In this document: positions 15,814 to 23,018 of the stretch, in pieces | Position numbering within the stretch: position 1 is the first letter of the stretch | How the letters are laid out: each line of letters starts with the position of its first letter | NCBI GenBank assembly: GCA_041584475.1 | Contig: JBFHDX010000032.1 | Span: 1 to 32,774, forward strand | Source of the DNA: JBFHDX01 sp041584475 | Lineage (GTDB): Bacteria; Pseudomonadota; Alphaproteobacteria; UBA8366; JADFVY01 | Length of the DNA stretch: 32,774 nt | Direction of reading: 5' to 3' | Notes under the pieces: generated by a model | Told to the model about the DNA's origin: nothing | The model's database searches: none | The model's input: only the letters and a program-made list of their open reading frames with translations | Translations under genes and position numbers: made by a program

Positions 15814-15981
15814 TCAGTTATTCGCCGCCTGCATCGCGTTCGAGCTCGCGTTGAACACGTTCTGGATGTCCGCACCCATCGCCATCAGCGCAAAGATCGC
15901 GACAACCGAAACCAGGGCCCCGATCAGGCCGTACTCGATCATCGTGGCCCCCGACTCGCCGTTGCAAAATGCCCTAAACAT
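15814..15981 (-). CDS. Flp/Fap-type type IVb pilin
   Basis: 55 residues from the ATG at 15981, preceded by AGGAAG. The leader MFRAFCNGESG ends in the Gly after which prepilin peptidase cuts; the mature chain begins ATMIEYGLIG with the invariant Glu at +5 and Tyr at +6. A single hydrophobic helix runs to VVAIFALMAMGADI. Length and motif are typical of Flp pilins that build Tad pili. No other tad genes lie in this window, so this is an orphan pilin whose assembly machinery must be encoded elsewhere. The upstream region holds a strong sigma-54-type promoter, and the gene has its own terminator, so it is a single-gene unit. Confidence 0.93.
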   Translation of the reverse strand: MFRAFCNGESGATMIEYGLIGALVSVVAIFALMAMGADIQNVFNASSNAMQAANN

Positions 15982-16107
15982 AAGTCTTCCTTTCGCAATC
16001 CCAGTCAAAATGCAATCGTGGCCCGGAGGCCGTATCCCCGCCGCTGCCGTGTCCGGTGCCGGTGCGCCGGCTGGCCGCCGACGGGTGAAAATCGGTCGCC
16101 ATGAACA

Positions 16108-16123
16108 AGCAAGACCCATGCCA
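16108..16123 (-). promoter_or_regulatory. Sigma-54 (-24/-12) promoter upstream of the Flp pilin
   Basis: On the minus strand the sequence reads TGGCATG-GGTC-TTGCT, a close match to the RpoN consensus TGGCACG-N4-TTGCW, with both the GG and GC dinucleotides at the required distance. Transcription would start near 16097, giving a leader of about 115 bases. GCAAGACCC, part of this site, is mirrored by GGGTCTTGC at 16149-16157. Confidence 0.65.
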
Positions 16124-16205
16124 GTTCGTGACCAGACGGCGCAAATCCGGGTCTTGCGGCGTCGGGTCGACGGAACAGGCTAGCAGCATTCGATTAAGCG
16201 TTCGT

Positions 16206-17624
16206 TTACCGCCGCTTACGTGCCCTCCCCGCATACGGATTCTCGCCCTTGCGCAGGTGCACGCGGATCGGCACGCCGTCGAGCTCGAAATCGTCGCGCA
16301 GGCCGTTGACCAGATAGCGCGTATAGGAGTCCGGGAGTTCGCGCGGTCGCGAGCACCAGATGGCGAAGGTCGGCGGACGGGTCTTTATCTGAGTCGCGTA
16401 GCGCAGCCGGATGCGCCGGCCACCGGCTCCCATCGGCGGCGGGTGCGCGGCGGTGGCCGCGGCCAGCCAGTCGTTGAGCCGCGCGGTCGGGATGCGTGTC
16501 CGCCACAATTCGTAGACCCGGAAGACCGCCTGCATGAGCCGATCGAGGTTGCGACCGGCCAGCGCCGAGATCGTGACCACGGGAACGCCGCGGACTTGCG
16601 GCAGGGACTCGGCAAGCCGCTCGTGCAGGCCGGCCAGCGCCGCCTTGCGGTCTTCGACGAGGTCCCACTTGTTGGCGGCGACGACCAGCGCCCGGCCCTC
16701 GTCGACGACCCGGCGCGCGATCGTCAGGTCCTGCTTCTCGAGCATCACCTCGGCGTCGAGCACGAGCACGACGACCTGCGCGAAGCGCACCGCCCGCATG
16801 GCATCCGACCCGGACAATTTTTCGAGCTTTCCGGCGACGCGGGCGCGGCGCCGCAGCCCGGCGGTATCGACGAGCCGCAATGCGCGCCCGGCGAACTCCC
16901 AGTCGACGGCGATGGCGTCCCGGGTGATGCCGGCTTCCGGCCCGGTGAGCAGCCGTTCCTCGCCGATCAGGCGGTTGACGAGCGTCGACTTGCCGACATT
17001 GGGTCGCCCGACGATGGCGAGCTGCAGTGGCCCACCGGCCGTCTCGCCGGCGTCGCGGTCGCGCGCTGCGGACTCCGCCCCGTTGCCGCCGACCGCCTCC
17101 GCCTCGAGCGACGCATCGACGGCCTCCGCAGCGTCGGCATATGGGCGCAGCGCGTCGAACAGGTCGGCCATGCCCTCGCCATGCTCGGCGGAGACGGGTA
17201 CCGGATCGCCGAGACCGAGCGCGTAGGCCTCGAGCAGCCCGGCCTCGCCCTGCCGCCCCTCGCATTTGTTGGCGACCAGGACCACGGCGGTTCCGCGCCG
17301 GCGCAAGAGCGCCGCGAAGTGCTCGTCGAGCGGTGTCACGCCGGCCCGCGCATCGATCAGGAAGAGCGCGACATCGGCCGCGTCGAGCGCCCGTTCGGTC
17401 TGGCGGCGCATGCGGCCGGCCAGCGTCGCATCGTCGGCGTCCTCCAGGCCGGCCGTGTCGAGGACGCGGAACACCATGCCCGCGATCCGTCCCTCACCCT
17501 CGCGCCAGTCGCGCGTCACACCGGGGGTATCGTCGACCAGCGCCAGCCGCTTGCCGACCAGACGGTTGAAGAGCGTCGACTTGCCGACATTGGGTCGCCC
17601 GACGATGGCGACGGTGAGGCTCAT
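16206..17624 (-). CDS. der: Ribosome assembly GTPase Der (EngA)
   Basis: 472 residues with two tandem GTPase domains and a KH-like end. Domain 1 has GRPNVGKST at 9-17, DTAGL at 56-60 and NKCE at 119-122; domain 2 has GRPNVGKST at 206-214, DTAGL and NKWD. The acidic, Ala/Glu-rich linker (about 165-198) is longer than in E. coli. The C-terminal domain contains RLRYATQIKTRPPTFAIW and ends in a basic tail (AGRARKRR). The E in NKCE where NKxD is usual is common in domain 1 of alphaproteobacterial Der. It acts in 50S subunit maturation. It lies downstream of the bamB-like gene, as in many proteobacteria. Confidence 0.97.
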   Translation of the reverse strand: MSLTVAIVGRPNVGKSTLFNRLVGKRLALVDDTPGVTRDWREGEGRIAGMVFRVLDTAGLEDADDATLAGRMRRQTERALDAADVALFLIDARAGVTPLDEHFAALLRRRGTAVVLVANKCEGRQGEAGLLEAYALGLGDPVPVSAEHGEGMADLFDALRPYADAAEAVDASLEAEAVGGNGAESAARDRDAGETAGGPLQLAIVGRPNVGKSTLVNRLIGEERLLTGPEAGITRDAIAVDWEFAGRALRLVDTAGLRRRARVAGKLEKLSGSDAMRAVRFAQVVVLVLDAEVMLEKQDLTIARRVVDEGRALVVAANKWDLVEDRKAALAGLHERLAESLPQVRGVPVVTISALAGRNLDRLMQAVFRVYELWRTRIPTARLNDWLAAATAAHPPPMGAGGRRIRLRYATQIKTRPPTFAIWCSRPRELPDSYTRYLVNGLRDDFELDGVPIRVHLRKGENPYAGRARKRR

Positions 17625-17663
17625 GATCGGTTTCCCGTCCCGCGCGGCCAGGTCGGCGTTGGA

Positions 17664-19001
17664 TCAGCGATAGGCGAGCAGGTCGCCGTCCGCCGTCTGC
17701 AGATAGAGCGTCGCATCCGCGACCGCCGCCGCCATGACCTCGTCGGCGATGTCGAAGCGATCGACGACACTGCCGTCGGCGGGGTCGACGGACAGCGCCA
17801 CGCCGTGATAGCCGAGCAGCAGCAGTCGTCCGGCAATGAGCATCGGCCCGGTCCAGTGGATCGGGCCCGAATGGTCCTCGGGGTCTTCGTAGCGGTCGAG
17901 TTGGGCGATCCAGCGCACGCGACCGTCGCGCCGCGTCAGACAGACGAGCTGGTTCTCGTTCGTCACGAGGAATACCCAGTCGCCGGCCAGCCACGGTGTC
18001 TGAACGCCGCCGAGATTGCGGTCCCACGCGCGCGCCCCGGTCCGCAGATTGATCGCCGCCGTCCGCCCCGAATGGCTCACCGCGTAGACGAGATTGCCGT
18101 CGGTCACCGGATGGGCTCGGATGTCGGCGAGTGCGGACGCCGCGTCGATGCGGCGTACGGACGCCAGATTGTCGGCCCATGTCGGGCGGCCGTTGGGTGC
18201 CCGCAACGCGAAGATCTCGCCCGAGGAATAGGGCGCGATCACGGTGCCCTCGAGACCCGCCGGCGCCGCCTGGCCGAGCAGCGCCGCGGGCTCGGCGAAT
18301 CCGGCGTGACGCCAGGCGACGTCGCCGGTCTCCGCGGACAGGGCGACGAGCTGGTTGTCGAGCGTGACCACGAAAACCTGCCCGTCCATGACCAGCGGCG
18401 GGCCATGGACGGGGCCGTTCACCGGCCGCTGCCACACCAGCTTGCCGTCATCGGCCTCGAGCGCGGCCACTTCGGCGAAACCCGTGCTGACGTAGATTCG
18501 TCCGCCGTCATAGGCGAGTCCGCCGCCGAACGCCTCGTCGTCGCGGCCGGGAACCTCGAGCGCCGTTCGCCAGAGCCGCTTGCCCTTGCCGGCATCGAAG
18601 GCCGAGACGCGGAATTTCGTGTCCATCGTGAAGACGCGCCCGCCGGCCACGACGGGATTGCTCAAGAGCGGGCGGTAGCTGGCCGCACCGGCGCCGATGC
18701 TGGCCCTCCAGGCGGGCCTGGCGAGGCGAACCGGGCCCTCGACATGGCCGACCGCGTGCAGCGGCCCGCCGCCGGCCTGCGTCCACGACAGGTTGCGATA
18801 GGGCGGCGGGAGCACGACCGGCTGGCGGGCGATGCGCGGATCCGGAGCCAGCTCGGCGTCCTGCAGCAGGATGCTGGACCGCTCGCCAGGCAGCGGCGGA
18901 TCCTCCGGATCGCCGAACCAGGCGCCGCAGCCGGCGAGCAGCGCGACCGCGACCATCAACAGGGGGACCCGCGCGGCCGGCCGCTGCGAGACCCGCGTCA
19001 T
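17664..19001 (-). CDS. bamB: BamB-like PQQ-repeat beta-propeller lipoprotein
   Basis: 445 residues from the ATG at 19001, which begins 13 bases after the upstream gene ends. The N-terminus has a basic stretch, a hydrophobic helix and the lipobox LLAGC (Cys25), so it should be lipidated. The rest consists of repeated PQQ-type propeller blades (GRVFTMDTKFRVSAFDAGKGKRLWR, GRIYVSTGFAEVAALEADDGKLVW, GQVFVVTLDNQLVALSAETGDVAWRH and others). BamB is the propeller subunit of the outer-membrane protein assembly complex. The order yfgM-like, bamB-like, der is the conserved cluster, which supports the assignment. Sequence identity to E. coli BamB looks low, as is usual for alphaproteobacteria. Confidence 0.87.
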   Translation of the reverse strand: MTRVSQRPAARVPLLMVAVALLAGCGAWFGDPEDPPLPGERSSILLQDAELAPDPRIARQPVVLPPPYRNLSWTQAGGGPLHAVGHVEGPVRLARPAWRASIGAGAASYRPLLSNPVVAGGRVFTMDTKFRVSAFDAGKGKRLWRTALEVPGRDDEAFGGGLAYDGGRIYVSTGFAEVAALEADDGKLVWQRPVNGPVHGPPLVMDGQVFVVTLDNQLVALSAETGDVAWRHAGFAEPAALLGQAAPAGLEGTVIAPYSSGEIFALRAPNGRPTWADNLASVRRIDAASALADIRAHPVTDGNLVYAVSHSGRTAAINLRTGARAWDRNLGGVQTPWLAGDWVFLVTNENQLVCLTRRDGRVRWIAQLDRYEDPEDHSGPIHWTGPMLIAGRLLLLGYHGVALSVDPADGSVVDRFDIADEVMAAAVADATLYLQTADGDLLAYR

Positions 19002-19014
19002 CCCTGGCCGGCCC

Positions 19015-19662
19015 TCACGGCCCAATCGCGCGCAGCATCTCGGCGGCGCGCGCGCGCAACCCGTCGGGCGCCGAGAGATCGTCGGCGAGCGTGGCAAAAC
19101 CCGTGCGCGCCGCCTCGGTGTCGCCGCTCGCCAGCGCGATGATCGCGGTCAGTTCGATCGCACTGTATCGCCAGGCGCTATCGGCCGCGGTCAGCGGCTT
19201 GAGCCGCGCCGTGAGCGCCGCGGGATCGCCGTCGTCGATCTGCAGACGGACGGAATAGAACGTCGCCAGCTGGCGCAGCATCGGCTTCGCTTCGTTCCCC
19301 GCGGCGATCGAATCGTAGAGCGCGATGGCCGCCGCCTTGTCCCCGGCATCGGCGCGAAGCTTGGCCTCGCGGAAGCGCGCGAGGACGGCATAACCGTCGG
19401 GCGCGTCGCTCGCGAAGGCCTGCAGGATGTCCGCCGCCGCCGCCGCGTTTCCCGCTGCATCGGCCTGCGCCAGCGTCGTTGCGAAACGCTCTGCCGCCTT
19501 CTCCGCGCGATATTCACCGAACGCCCGCAGCCCGACGATACCCGCGGTCACCATCACGATCGCGACCGCGCCGCCGACGACGAACTTGCCGTACTTCTTC
19601 CAGAGGTTTTCCCAGTGCTCGCGACGAATTTCCTCGTCGACCTCGCGGATGATATCGGACAC
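19015..19662 (-). CDS. YfgM-like (TPR_21) inner-membrane protein
   Basis: 215 residues, ATG at 19662. The N-terminus has VDEEIRREHWENLWKKYGKFVVGG followed by one membrane helix at about 27-47, then an Ala-rich helical repeat region that can be read as several TPR units (FATTLAQADAAGNAAAAADILQAF, YAVLARFREAKLRADAGDKAAAIALYDSIA, ALASGDTEAARTGFATLADD). This is the arrangement of YfgM, an inner-membrane protein with a periplasmic TPR domain that associates with SecYEG and chaperones. The position just before bamB and der agrees with the usual cluster. A signal-anchor is expected rather than a cleaved signal. Confidence 0.85.
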   Translation of the reverse strand: MSDIIREVDEEIRREHWENLWKKYGKFVVGGAVAIVMVTAGIVGLRAFGEYRAEKAAERFATTLAQADAAGNAAAAADILQAFASDAPDGYAVLARFREAKLRADAGDKAAAIALYDSIAAGNEAKPMLRQLATFYSVRLQIDDGDPAALTARLKPLTAADSAWRYSAIELTAIIALASGDTEAARTGFATLADDLSAPDGLRARAAEMLRAIGP

Positions 19663-19814
19663 GGCGGTCTCCCAACTCGAAATCGGCGGCTAACATAGCG
19701 ATGCGACAACACGAGGGCAAAGGGGAAAAGACGGGCGTTCCGACGCTCCGCAGCGGTCGCCGACGAGAGCCTGTCCGCCGGCGCAAACGCGTCGGCGCGG
19801 TTCGGTCCGGCTTG

Positions 19815-20372
19815 TCAGGCCATCTCACGCCACTTGATCGAGCAGCCCATGCTCGGAGTCTGCTCCTGCGGGCCCTTGCCGGTCTCGGCGATCTGCACCA
19901 TCGCCTCGAACAGTTCGCGCCGCACATCCGGCGGCGCCGCCTGCTTGCCCGACGAGTCCAGCCGGCCCCGATACTGCAGCTCCAGATCACGGTTGAACCC
20001 GAAAAAATCCGGCGTGCAGGCAGCATCATAGGCGCGCGCCACCTCCTGCGTCTCATCGTAGAGATAGGGAAACGGGAAGCCATGCTGCCGGGCGAAGACC
20101 TTCATCTTGTCGAAGGAGTCCTCGGGATAGGCAACCGTGTCGTTCGACATGATCGCGACCGAGACGATGCCGTGATCGCGCAGCTCACCGCAGTCACGGG
20201 CTATGCGATCGATGACCGCCTTCACATAGGGACAGTGATTGCAGATGAACATGACGAGCGTGCCGTTCGGGCCGCGAATCTCCGACAGGCGGTGGCGTTT
20301 GCCGTCGATGCCGGGAAGCTCGAAATCCGGGGCTTTCCAGCCGAAATCGCAGAGCGGAGCTTGTGCTGCCAT
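19815..20372 (-). CDS. Thioredoxin-fold redox protein (AhpC/TSA-Redoxin type) with CNHC motif
   Basis: 185 residues from the ATG at 20372, with AGGAGG upstream. The N-terminus has APDFELPGIDGKRHRLSEI, the Redoxin-type opening. The active site is C44-N-H-C47 followed by PYV, and the cis-Pro lies in T120-P121 (CTPDFFGF). The end PSMGCSIKW, with C177, is a conserved feature of this bacterial subgroup. No signal peptide is seen, so it is cytoplasmic. Such CNHC proteins are uncharacterised members of the peroxiredoxin/thioredoxin superfamily; disulfide or peroxide chemistry is likely but unproven. A 12-bp perfect palindrome sits about 37 bases upstream. Confidence 0.85.
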   Translation of the reverse strand: MAAQAPLCDFGWKAPDFELPGIDGKRHRLSEIRGPNGTLVMFICNHCPYVKAVIDRIARDCGELRDHGIVSVAIMSNDTVAYPEDSFDKMKVFARQHGFPFPYLYDETQEVARAYDAACTPDFFGFNRDLELQYRGRLDSSGKQAAPPDVRRELFEAMVQIAETGKGPQEQTPSMGCSIKWREMA

Positions 20373-20408
20373 GGGGACCTCCTTGGACGCAATGACTCGA
20401 TGCCTGGC

Positions 20409-20420
20409 GGACAATTGTCC
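20409..20420. promoter_or_regulatory. Perfect palindrome upstream of the redox gene
   Basis: GGACAATTGTCC is a perfect 12-bp dyad, and on the minus strand it is preceded by ATT so that TTGGAC could be a -35 box. The site would suit a dimeric repressor. Which protein binds it is unknown. Confidence 0.4.
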
Positions 20421-20611
20421 AATCTAGATGCGCGACCCGTCGCCGCAAGCCGAAACATCGGCCTCCCGCTACTTGCCTCCGCGCGGACCATCGGTCAAAA
20501 TGACGTATGGTTCGCTGCCTCGGTTGGCAGCGGCTCGCAAGACCTTGAACGCGGGAGTGATCGCATTGGCCGCAACCAGCGCGGAGGATACCGCCGCGCC
20601 ACATGACCGTC

Positions 20612-20632
20612 ACCGGCCCGGCGCGGGCCGGT
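20612..20632. repeat. GC-rich palindrome upstream of the DUF2794 gene
   Basis: ACCGGCCCG (20612-20620) pairs perfectly with CGGGCCGGT (20624-20632) around GCG. It lies 37 bases before the start at 20670, so it may fold in the mRNA leader. Otherwise the gap from 20373 to 20669 shows no recognisable element apart from the palindrome at 20409. Confidence 0.4.
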
Positions 20633-20669
20633 CCACGCAACCCGTCATCGCCGCCCGGGAGACGGCCGA

Positions 20670-20999
20670 ATGACGGAGATGTTGCGCCTCGCTGATTTCC
20701 GCAAGAAGCGGGGACCGTACGTCTTCTTCGACCGCCAGGAACTGCGCAAGCTCCTCGACCTCTACAGCCGCCGGGTCGCGAGCGGCGAATGGAAGGATTA
20801 CGCCATCGACCAGTACGGACCGATGGCGGTGTTCTCGATCTTCCGCCACAGCTTCGACCGGCCCCTGTTCGCGATCGCCAAGCGGGCCGCGGGCAAGGGT
20901 TGCGACTTCGTCGTCTTCAGCGGCCGGCACAAGCTCAAGCACGGCAAGACGATCGACGAGGCGCTGGCGGTCCTCGAACGAACCTTGCACGTCGTCTGA
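20670..20999 (+). CDS. DUF2794 family protein
   Basis: 109 residues, ATG at 20670 with GGGAGA upstream; the ATG at 20679 is an alternative. The sequence RLADFRKKRGPYVFFDRQELRKLLDLYSRRVASGEWKDYAIDQYGPMAVFSIFRHSFDRPLFAIAK matches DUF2794, a compact cytoplasmic family found mainly in alphaproteobacteria. There is no known function. A basic patch (SGRHKLKHGKTID) near the C-terminus suggests nucleic-acid contact, which is only inference. It is followed after 186 bases by gcrA, on the same strand but with its own promoter candidate. Confidence 0.85.
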   Translation: MTEMLRLADFRKKRGPYVFFDRQELRKLLDLYSRRVASGEWKDYAIDQYGPMAVFSIFRHSFDRPLFAIAKRAAGKGCDFVVFSGRHKLKHGKTIDEALAVLERTLHVV

Positions 21000-21052
21000 T
21001 CCAGTCCCGGCGCGACCGCCGTGCTTCGGAACCGCGGTCGGCGACTCGGTGC

Positions 21053-21081
21053 TTGTATCGCCAAATCGTACCGAATATAGT
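21053..21081 (+). promoter_or_regulatory. Candidate gcrA promoter flanked by GANTC sites
   Basis: TTGTAT (21053-21058) and TATAGT (21076-21081) are 17 bases apart; only the -10 box is strong. GACTC (21043-21047) lies just upstream and GAGTC (21125-21129) downstream, both CcrM-type GANTC sites. A 6-bp inverted repeat GTGGTA/TACCAC (21083-21088 and 21100-21105) falls just after the -10 box. Confidence 0.4.
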
Positions 21082-21185
21082 GGTGGTAAGAAGCATGGCT
21101 ACCACATGTATGTTGGCGTCGTTGGAGTCGGGCTGCGCCTTCGGACCCGGCCAAGACGCCCGAACAACGGTAGAGAGGACCTTCG

Positions 21186-21542
21186 ATGGAATGGACTGAA
21201 CAGCGCGTCGCTACCCTGACCCGGCTCTGGGAAGAGGGTAGAAGCGCCAGCCAGATCGCCGAGGCGCTCGGGGACGTGAGCCGGAACGCGGTGATCGGAA
21301 AGGCGCACCGGCTGGGGCTGAAGGGCCGGCCGTCGCCGATCCGGCGGCAGGCGTCGGCGCCGCGACCGCGGCCGGCGAAGAAGCGGCAGACGAATGTCGG
21401 CGACCGGCAGTGCCATTGGCCGATCGGTCATCCACGCGAACCGGGTTTCCATTTCTGCGGCGAACCGGCCGAGCCGGAGCGCCCCTACTGCGCCGAGCAT
21501 TGTGCGATCGCCTATCGGCGGAGCGACAACTCGGCGGCCTGA
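21186..21542 (+). CDS. gcrA: Cell-cycle regulator GcrA
   Basis: 118 residues, ATG at 21186 after AGAGGA. The N-terminal DNA-binding helix-turn-helix matches GcrA closely: MEWTEQRVATLTRLWEEG, then SASQIAEALG and SRNAVIGKAHRLGLKGRP (residues 1-49). A Pro/Arg/Lys-rich linker follows. The C-terminal domain has C76-HWPIGHP, FHFC91G and PYC102-AEHC106, the conserved Cys/His set. In Caulobacter, GcrA binds sigma-70 and methylated GANTC promoters to drive S-phase transcription. The protein is shorter than Caulobacter GcrA because the linker is short. A terminator follows at 21576. Confidence 0.95.
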   Translation: MEWTEQRVATLTRLWEEGRSASQIAEALGDVSRNAVIGKAHRLGLKGRPSPIRRQASAPRPRPAKKRQTNVGDRQCHWPIGHPREPGFHFCGEPAEPERPYCAEHCAIAYRRSDNSAA

Positions 21543-21575
21543 ACGCGGCCTGTCCGCGAACCCACACGTCCACTG

Positions 21576-21603
21576 CGGCGGCCCGTCGGGGCCGCCGTTT
21601 TTT
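21576..21603 (+). terminator. Rho-independent terminator of gcrA
   Basis: A 9-bp perfect stem (21576-21584 with 21589-21597) around GTCG is followed by six T. It lies 34 bases after the gcrA stop, just before the converging cupredoxin-like gene. Confidence 0.9.
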
Positions 21604-21613
21604 GCCCGAGCGG

Positions 21614-22114
21614 CTATTCGATCGTCAGCGTGCCGGTCATGCCGAAGACGGCGTGGAAGGGTCGCTCGCATTCGAGCCTGTACGTGCCGGGCCGTGCGCC
21701 GATGAATTCCAGGGTCTTGCGCTCGCCGGCCGCAAGGCTGACGGACTCGAGCAGCGGCGAACGTTCCACGCCCTGCGCCGAGATCAGCGCGCGCACCGCC
21801 ACTGCGCGAAAGAACCCCGGTGACGTGAAGGTGTGGGCCGCCTCGCCCTCGTTCATCAGCGTCAGCGAGTAGGGCTGCCCGGACCGGATGACCAGCGCCT
21901 CCGGTTCGTATTCGTACTCGCCGAGCGACAACGTGACCTGCTCCGCCCGCGTCCAGTCCGCCGCGGCGACCAAGGCGGCGGCATCGCCGACATAGCCGGA
22001 GGCCGCGTCGCCGTACCGGTCGCCGGCTCCGGCGCAGGCCGCGAGGCCGAGGCAGAGCACGAGGAGAGCCGTCGGGCGCACCCCGTACCGCGATATCTCG
22101 AACCTGTGTTTCAT
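21614..22114 (-). CDS. Cupredoxin-like lipoprotein with type-1 copper ligands
   Basis: 166 residues from the ATG at 22114; longer readings from 22150 or 22180 would place extra residues before the signal. The lipobox LAAC gives Cys27. The mature domain from about 60 is a cupredoxin-type beta sandwich: VTLSLGEYEYEPEALVIRSGQPYSLTLMNEGEAAHTF, then LEFIGARPGTYRLECERPFHAVFGMTGTLTIE. H94, C149, H154 and M159 are placed as the four ligands, with C-x4-H-x4-M spacing as in auracyanin-type proteins. It is therefore probably a membrane-tethered blue copper electron carrier or copper-handling protein. No redox partner gene is adjacent. It ends next to the gcrA terminator. Confidence 0.8.
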   Translation of the reverse strand: MKHRFEISRYGVRPTALLVLCLGLAACAGAGDRYGDAASGYVGDAAALVAAADWTRAEQVTLSLGEYEYEPEALVIRSGQPYSLTLMNEGEAAHTFTSPGFFRAVAVRALISAQGVERSPLLESVSLAAGERKTLEFIGARPGTYRLECERPFHAVFGMTGTLTIE

Positions 22115-22252
22115 GGCCGCTGATCCCCGCGCAGCAATGATCAGCAGCATACACCGACGCAGCGGAAAAATTCCGTACAACGCGCGACACGTTTGTGTGA
22201 GCGCGCCGACGTGGCGAGCGGTGAGCCGGGGCTCCGGCGATGCGGATCGTCG

Positions 22253-22996
22253 TCAGTTGACGATCTGCCAGGCTCCGTCGGGCTGGCGGCAGGCGGTGCC
22301 GTAGACCTGCTGCACCTGGCCGCCGATCGTTGCCGTGGTCTGATATTCGCGGCAGTACCGTCCGTCCCGATCGGCGTAGGGCTCGGCGGGAGTCACCTGG
22401 TAGCGGGAGCCCTGCGCGTCGTTCCACGACACGGTCGTTTGCGGTGGCGCATGTTCGAGGATCTGGCCGATGCAGTTCTGGTCGATCTCGTCCATCGAGC
22501 GGCCGATATGACCGCCGACCATCACGCCGATGATGGTGCCGCCGATCACCGCCGCGGTCTTGCCGGCGCCGCTGCCGAACTGGTAGCCCGCCGCCGCGCC
22601 GGCGATGCCCCCCAGGGCGCGGCCCAGCTCCTCGCGGTAGCAGGCGTTGCGGGCAATCCCGAACGGTGCCTGGTACCCGTAATAGGTGCCGCGATGCTTC
22701 TTGCGGTAGTTGTATTTCCCCGCCGGCGGCACCCAGGGGGGCCGGTGGCCGTACTCCCAGGCGACGGGAGTCCCCTTCTTGGCCTGCCCAGGCGGCACGC
22801 CGCCGTGGCCGGGCGGCGGGTTGTTGCTGCGGCCCGGCGCATAGACCGCGGCGCTGTTCGGATTCGCCGGCGGCGGCGCCTGCTGCACGACGACCGGCCC
22901 CGCCGGCCGGGTCACGGCGCCGGGCGGCACGTGGCAGGCCGCCGCGGTCAGGGCCAAGAGCGTCGGCAACGCCAACCTCGCGACAACGGATCTCAT
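22253..22996 (-). CDS. RT0821/Lpp0805-type surface antigen lipoprotein
   Basis: 247 residues from the ATG at 22996. The lipobox TAAAC gives Cys21. A long Pro/Gly/Asn-rich low-complexity part follows (about 22-85). Next is a glycine-zipper membrane segment (LGGIAGAAAGYQFGSGAGKTAAVIGGTIIGVMVGGHIG). The C-terminal domain is NCIGQILEHAPPQTTVSWND, YQVTP, GRYCREYQTTATIGGQVQQVYGTACRQPDGAWQIVN. That domain and its paired cysteines are typical of the 17-kDa / RT0821 surface antigen group in alphaproteobacteria. Function in cell-envelope integrity is inferred only. It lies downstream of the 162-residue exported protein with a 22-base gap. Confidence 0.85.
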   Translation of the reverse strand: MRSVVARLALPTLLALTAAACHVPPGAVTRPAGPVVVQQAPPPANPNSAAVYAPGRSNNPPPGHGGVPPGQAKKGTPVAWEYGHRPPWVPPAGKYNYRKKHRGTYYGYQAPFGIARNACYREELGRALGGIAGAAAGYQFGSGAGKTAAVIGGTIIGVMVGGHIGRSMDEIDQNCIGQILEHAPPQTTVSWNDAQGSRYQVTPAEPYADRDGRYCREYQTTATIGGQVQQVYGTACRQPDGAWQIVN

Positions 22997-23018
22997 CGCC
23001 GGTTCACTCCTCCGTGGC

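Noticed and set aside
16194..16208. TTAA-gcgttcg-TTTA upstream of the pilin promoter, resembling a CtrA site (TTAA-N7-TTAA).
   Set aside because: One position differs, it overlaps the der stop codon, and a single such match by eye is weak. The sigma-54 element explains the promoter better.
16206..17624. NKCE in place of NKxD in the first GTPase domain of Der as a possible defect.
   Set aside because: Alphaproteobacterial Der proteins commonly carry Glu at this place in domain 1, and the second domain has NKWD. It is a lineage variant.
16101..19142. A very long open frame on the plus strand opposite der, the bamB-like gene and the yfgM-like gene (and a similar one at 12478-14970 on the minus strand).
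   Set aside because: High-GC coding regions leave long stop-free frames on the opposite strand. The translations are rich in Arg, Asp and His with no known fold, while the other strand holds clear conserved genes.
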